A DNA stretch of 49,098 bases from assembly GCF_025994315.1 (NCBI RefSeq), contig NZ_BAQE01000017.1; one strand, 5' to 3'. Below are positions 45,332-49,098 of the stretch, piece by piece (positions within the stretch are counted from its first letter, which is position 1; every line of letters begins with the position of its first letter). The position numbers and the translations under genes are program-made. Origin of the DNA: Swaminathania salitolerans (lineage in GTDB: Bacteria > Pseudomonadota > Alphaproteobacteria > Acetobacterales > Acetobacteraceae). The notes beneath the pieces are model-generated. The model was not told the origin of the DNA. It searched no databases and saw only the letters and a program-made list of their open reading frames with translations.

Positions 45332-45832
45332 ATGATCGGGATCGTCCTTGTCACCCACGGCTCGCTCGCCCAGTCCCTTCTCGAAATCGTCACCCATGTC
45401 GTCGGCCCGCAGGCCCAGATCGCGACCTTGGGCGTATTGCCCGACGACGATGTCGTGATTGCCCGTGCCCGGCTGACCGCCGCGATCCGCGCGGTCGATT
45501 CCGGCGACGGCGTGCTTCTTCTGACGGATATATTCGGCAGCACGCCCTCCAATGTCGCTCTCTCCCTGCGCGTAGAGGGGCGGATCGAGGTTCTTGCCGG
45601 CGTCAACGTTCCCATGCTGGTCAAGCTTGCCAAGACGCGACGGACGCTCAACCTTGCGGAATGCGCCGAACTCGCGACACTGGCGGGACGCAAATATATC
45701 GCCGCCGCCTATCAGCTGCCCCCATCTTGCCTTCAGGGTGGAAAAAGCTGTGAAATGGTGGTCAATACAACCATGAGCTATGTTCCTCCCCTCTCCCCCC
45801 ATCTCGGCACGCGGCGTCAGGCGGCACAATGA
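45332..45832 (+). CDS. Mannose-type PTS EIIA component
   Basis: A 166-residue EIIA(Man)-fold protein. IGIVLVTHGSLAQSL carries the phosphorylated His9, and LLLTDIFGSTPSNVAL (about 62-77) is the second conserved block. No IIB, IIC or IID genes are present, so the protein probably acts as a phosphorylation-state sensor in a regulatory chain. About 30 residues at the C-terminus (from LPPSCLQGG) go beyond the usual domain. GAAGGAA precedes the start. Its stop overlaps the HPr start (ATGA). Confidence 0.92.
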   Translation: MIGIVLVTHGSLAQSLLEIVTHVVGPQAQIATLGVLPDDDVVIARARLTAAIRAVDSGDGVLLLTDIFGSTPSNVALSLRVEGRIEVLAGVNVPMLVKLAKTRRTLNLAECAELATLAGRKYIAAAYQLPPSCLQGGKSCEMVVNTTMSYVPPLSPHLGTRRQAAQ

Positions 45833-46113
45833 ATGCGGCCCCGACGCTGGAACGCGATGTCGTCATCGTCAACCGCCTCGGGCTTCACGCACGGGCAGCG
45901 GCGAAATTCGTGACTCTCGCCGAGAGCTTCGACGCGCAGATCGAGGTGAGCCGACAAGGTCAGACCGTTTCCGCCCTGTCGATCATGGGGCTGATGATGC
46001 TCGGCGCCGGACGGGGCGAGACGATTGCCCTCAGCGCGACCGGCCCCCAGGCCGGGGCGGCCCTCGATGCGCTCGTCGCCCTCGTAGCCGACGGCTTCGG
46101 CGAGCGTGATTAA
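45829..46113 (+). CDS. ptsH: Phosphocarrier protein HPr
   Basis: A 94-residue phosphocarrier. VNRLGLHARAAAKFV contains the His phosphorylated by EI (His20), and TVSALSIMGLMMLGAG contains the Ser51 targeted by HprK. Both sites are intact, in keeping with hprK in the same operon. The start overlaps the EIIA stop by four bases, and the EI reading frame overlaps the end, so translation is likely coupled. Confidence 0.95.
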   Translation: MNAAPTLERDVVIVNRLGLHARAAAKFVTLAESFDAQIEVSRQGQTVSALSIMGLMMLGAGRGETIALSATGPQAGAALDALVALVADGFGERD

Positions 46114-47929
46114 GCGTCTGAGACGGCCTGCGGGCAGTACGCTCCTCCCTGACGGCCTGCCGATGATCTCCCTGCAGGGACTCGGCATCTCGCCGGGTGT
46201 GGTGATCGCCCGGGCAAGCCTCGCTCATGAGCGGCCGCTCCCGCATATCGAACCGACTCCCACCCAGCGCACGGTCGAGGCCGAACGCGAGCGTCTCGAC
46301 CAGGCCATTACCCTGACGCTCAAACAGCTGCGCAAGCTGCGGTCGAAGCTCGATGCGCTTCCCGAGGAAGGGCGCATCGAGATCGATGCCCTGCTCTCTG
46401 TCTATGAGCGCATGCTCAGTCATTCGCGCCTCGTGCGTGCAGCGCATCGCCGTCTGACGGAAGACGGGCTGACTGCGGAATCCGCCGTCCAGCTCGAGAG
46501 CGACGTGCTGGCAGCGCAAGCCGGGCCGCAGCCCGGGATGCCGGAAGAGGAAATCGAGGGTGCGCGCCGCCGCGAGGGAGAATTCCGCGAGGTCGCAAGG
46601 CGCCTCCTGCGCAATCTGACAGGCGTCTCGTTCAGGGCGTTCAGCGATATTCCGGGCGGCTCGGCCCTGCTGGCCGAACAGATCCGTCCCGCAGATGCCG
46701 CGGTCATCGATCCGAACCGGATAGCCGCCGTTGTCTCCGAAGGCGGCGGCGTGACCGATCATACCGCGATCATGCTCCGGGCGCTCAACGTGCCCGCAGT
46801 GCTGGCGGTGCCCGATCTCCTCACCCATGTCAGCGACGGCAGTCTCGTGATCGTCGATGGCAGCACGGGACGCGTGACGGTACATCCGGATTCCGCGACC
46901 CTCGCCTCGGCCCGGGAGGCCATGGCGGAAGAGGCCCGCGAACGCAAGGGAATCGGCCGGTTGCGCCGGCTGCCCAGCCGCCTGCTGAGCGGTGAGGATA
47001 TCGAGCTCCTCGCCAATGTCGAAATCCCGAACGAACTGCCTCTGCTCCATCGGAACGGAGCGACCGGGATCGGGCTGCTTCGCACCGAATTCCTGTTTGA
47101 TGAAAGCGCTCCCCTGCCCGATGAGGACGGGCAATACGCGGTCTATGCACGCATCGTGACCGAGATGGCGGGGATGAACACGACGATACGCGTGCTCGAC
47201 TGGGGTGGGGAGAAAGGGCTGGCCCGCCTCAGGCAGCTCGGAATCGACGACCATCAGGAAGAGGAAAATCCGGCACTGGGCGTGAGGGGGCTGAGGCTTC
47301 TCCTGCGGCATCCCGAAATTCTCGAAACGCAGCTCTGCGCGTTGCTGCGTGCCAGCCTCGACGGTCCTGTCCGTATTCTTCTGCCCATGGTCAGCTCGGT
47401 CAACGAGGTGATCGCCACCCGGCAGATATTCGAACGCTGCGCGAGACGCCTCCGCCGCCGCGGGGTCAGGCTTCCTGCGGAGCTGCCCCCGCTTGGTGTC
47501 ATGATCGAGACGCCTGCCGCTGCCCTGACCGCAGGCGCCCTCGTCATGCAGGCCGATTTTCTGGCGCTCGGCACCAACGACCTGACGATGTACACCCTTG
47601 CGGTGGATCGTGCGGCCTCGATGGGATCGGCGCTTTATACCACGCTGCACCCCGCGGTCCTGCGCCTTCTTCGCTTCTCGGTCGATGAGGGTCTTCGGGC
47701 CCGTCGTTCCGTCTGCGTGTGTGGCGAGATCGCTGCCGATCCCCATGCCGTTCCTCTCTTGATCGGTATGGGGTTGCGCTCGTTTTCGATGTCGGCGGCC
47801 TCCCTGCCGCAGGTCAAGCGCATGGTGCGCTCCCTGACCATCGAGGCCTGCGACGATCTCTATCGCCGCGCCATTCTGACCGAAGATCCCGTGCAGCTGC
47901 ACGAAATGGTCAGTCAGTTCGCCGCCTGA
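46106..47929 (+). CDS. ptsI: PTS enzyme I (PEP-protein phosphotransferase)
   Basis: A 607-residue enzyme that takes phosphate from PEP to HPr. The active His is His219 in EGGGVTDHTAIML (most EI read TSHTA, so the Asp is a small change). The PEP-binding barrel has ATGIGLLRTEFLF, LPPLGVMIETPAAAL and LGTNDLTMYTLAVDR, and the catalytic Cys is Cys539 in CVCGEIAADP. The start is uncertain: the GTG at 46106 overlaps ptsH by eight bases, while the ATG at 46163 gives the family N-terminus (MISLQGLGISPG) without a clear ribosome site. There is no GAF domain, so it is sugar-type EI rather than EI-Ntr. Confidence 0.93.
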   Translation: MIKRLRRPAGSTLLPDGLPMISLQGLGISPGVVIARASLAHERPLPHIEPTPTQRTVEAERERLDQAITLTLKQLRKLRSKLDALPEEGRIEIDALLSVYERMLSHSRLVRAAHRRLTEDGLTAESAVQLESDVLAAQAGPQPGMPEEEIEGARRREGEFREVARRLLRNLTGVSFRAFSDIPGGSALLAEQIRPADAAVIDPNRIAAVVSEGGGVTDHTAIMLRALNVPAVLAVPDLLTHVSDGSLVIVDGSTGRVTVHPDSATLASAREAMAEEARERKGIGRLRRLPSRLLSGEDIELLANVEIPNELPLLHRNGATGIGLLRTEFLFDESAPLPDEDGQYAVYARIVTEMAGMNTTIRVLDWGGEKGLARLRQLGIDDHQEEENPALGVRGLRLLLRHPEILETQLCALLRASLDGPVRILLPMVSSVNEVIATRQIFERCARRLRRRGVRLPAELPPLGVMIETPAAALTAGALVMQADFLALGTNDLTMYTLAVDRAASMGSALYTTLHPAVLRLLRFSVDEGLRARRSVCVCGEIAADPHAVPLLIGMGLRSFSMSAASLPQVKRMVRSLTIEACDDLYRRAILTEDPVQLHEMVSQFAA

Positions 47930-48525
47930 GGACCGGAGCCGACCGGTATCCGGCGCTCACCCTTCACGCAACGCAGGATTTCGGACCGGACCGCGAGGCA
48001 ATATTGCCTCTCCGGGGCGATGATTTCTTTCCTGACTGACCGGTTATAGTGATCCAGAACACGATTCTCGCCTCTCCAAGATAAACGGAATCTTAAATCT
48101 CTCTCATCTCCATCGATTTTTTCGGTCTTTTCCTCATCGAGAGTTATGCACACAGATCATCTCCATGATCGGAATCATACGTGCGATGCATACTTCGTTT
48201 TCAGATTAATGCGGTTTGAGTCATGAGTGAGCGCGAGGCGGTACTGTTCCGTTTTCCGATCGATTGCCTCGATCCTCCACCCGAAATCACAGAAACTGGC
48301 GATCTGTCGACCTGATATCGACCTGAAACGGGACGAAAGCGTCCCGATCGAGCGAGGAAGACGTCTATCTCTCTTTGCGAGAGGTCGGCGATTACCCCTA
48401 TTTCATTCATTAAACAATCGCGATTACGTGATATCCAATCTGAATATTTGTTAAACTATCACATTACCCGTGTTTAACGTCTCACATTCCGCGTTGCGGA
48501 ACGGGGGACCAGAAACGAGGGTCGA
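47930..48525. promoter_or_regulatory. Long repeat-rich leader between ptsI and the sugar porter
   Basis: No gene is convincing in these 596 bases, which are AT-richer than average. Visible elements are: a perfect 16-base palindrome GAGGCAATATTGCCTC at 47995-48010; GATCAT/ATGATC at 48155-48170; the direct repeat TCGACCTGA at 48307-48315 and 48318-48326 (11-base period); GTTAAAC at 48450-48456 facing GTTTAAC at 48472-48478; and a hairpin TTCCGC-GTT-GCGGAA at 48487-48501 just before the ribosome site of the next gene. Together they suggest regulated expression of the sugar porter. Confidence 0.5.
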
Positions 48526-49098
48526 ATGAATCAAGAAACAATGACCGGGCGTACAGACCCCAAAATTCCCCTGGTCGGAAAAATGATGCTGGCGGCCGTG
48601 CTCGCCGCCGTGGCCGGATTGATGTTCGGCCTCGATATCGGGGTGATCTCCGGCGCCCTCAAATTCATCGCGCAGGAATTCAAGGCGAGCGATGCAGAGC
48701 AGGAGCAGATCGTCTCGTCCATGATGCTCGGCGCGGCACTCGGCGCGCTGTTCGCCGGGCAGCTCTCCTTCCGGCTCGGGCGCAAGAAGGCGCTCGTGCT
48801 CAGCGCGATTCTCTTCATGCTCGGCGCTTTGTTCTGTGTCATCGCCCAGTCGGTCGCGGTGCTCGTCATCGCACGCGCCCTGCTCGGCCTCGCCATCGGC
48901 ATCGCAAGCTTCGTCGCCCCGCTCTATATCTCGGAAGTGGCCGACGAGCAGCATCGCGGCGGGCTGATCTCGGTGTATCAGCTCATGATCACGCTCGGCA
49001 TCCTGCTTGCCTTCATCTCGGACGCGCTCTTCTCCTATTCCGGCGCCTGGCGCTGGATGCTCGGGATCGTCGCCATTCCGGGGGCCGTCTTCCTGATC
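48526..49098 (+). CDS. Sugar/proton symporter, MFS sugar porter family (3' truncated by window end)
   Basis: The first 191 residues of a sugar porter run off the window end. The first helix reads VAGLMFGLDIGVISGALKFI, the family's N-terminal signature. GRKKALVLSAILFMLGALF contains the sugar porter RxGRK motif, and YISEVADEQHRGGLISVYQL is the PESPR-like loop after helix four. The closest known types are the galactose/proton symporter GalP and arabinose or xylose porters; the sugar cannot be fixed from this part. GAGGG lies five bases before the ATG. The long upstream region suggests tight control. Confidence 0.92.
   Translation, partial: MNQETMTGRTDPKIPLVGKMMLAAVLAAVAGLMFGLDIGVISGALKFIAQEFKASDAEQEQIVSSMMLGAALGALFAGQLSFRLGRKKALVLSAILFMLGALFCVIAQSVAVLVIARALLGLAIGIASFVAPLYISEVADEQHRGGLISVYQLMITLGILLAFISDALFSYSGAWRWMLGIVAIPGAVFLI

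Noticed and set aside
48201..48410. A 69-codon minus-strand frame in the sugar porter leader
   Set aside because: No ribosome site, no hydrophobic or family pattern, and it overlaps the direct repeats that look regulatory.

Overview
The window (about 49.1 kb, GC-rich, roughly 60% or more) reads as ordinary chromosomal DNA of an alphaproteobacterium. An acetic acid bacterium (Acetobacteraceae) is the best guess. This rests on the split b/b' F-type ATPase subunits in an atpI-B-E-X-F operon, the short HPr kinase followed by RapZ and an incomplete mannose-type PTS, an LldD very close to the enterobacterial one, and a TonB receptor, sugar porter and exopolysaccharide genes. The genus is inferred, not proven. 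I see no rRNA, tRNA, CRISPR array, insertion sequence or prophage.

Layout. 1-2747: a decayed LysE/RhtB exporter, a CsbD-like stress protein, an EamA exporter and a YbaK editing protein. 2748-6178: a TonB-dependent receptor divergent from a TVP38/VTT membrane protein. 6420-9731: a Bcr/CflA-type MFS exporter, a single-domain response regulator, apt and a nitroreductase. 9798-13316 (minus): an apparent operon of a possible 35-residue membrane peptide, a secreted creatininase-family protein, a secreted YVTN beta-propeller and lldD. 13584-14408: a DUF2721 protein and a 43-residue hydrophobic peptide. 14649-17047 (minus): a GT2 glycosyltransferase and an ArnT-like GT39 transferase, a pair typical of lipid-linked sugar transfer to envelope glycans. 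17103-21677 (minus): the F0 ATPase operon preceded by a ClC-family protein with CBS domains. 21861-26630: an esterase, a secreted M20 hydrolase, an AlkA-type glycosylase, a TonB-like protein and a second YbaK-family protein.

27190-31979: a polysaccharide locus that combines a KpsE/CtrB-like co-polymerase, a Wza/BexD-like outer-membrane lipoprotein and an OpgH-like glucosyltransferase behind an unusually AT-rich leader. 32033-36770 (minus): the glycine cleavage operon gcvT-gcvH-gcvP under a tandem glycine riboswitch. 36837-43236: a small ABM monooxygenase, a full-length PutA homologue and a secreted M61 peptidase with a PDZ domain. 43376-47929: a Rid-family gene divergent from hprK-rapZ-EIIA(Man)-HPr-EI, a phosphorelay that probably regulates rather than transports because no sugar permease is present. 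48526-end: the start of a sugar/proton symporter behind a 596-base leader rich in repeats.

The most striking observations are three. The PutA homologue keeps its overall fold signatures but has lost catalytic residues in both enzymatic domains, including the aldehyde dehydrogenase nucleophile (Cys to Ser). The polysaccharide locus joins OpgH to capsule-type export parts without opgG and without a visible ABC transporter. The Rid and hprK genes start on opposite strands within one palindrome.
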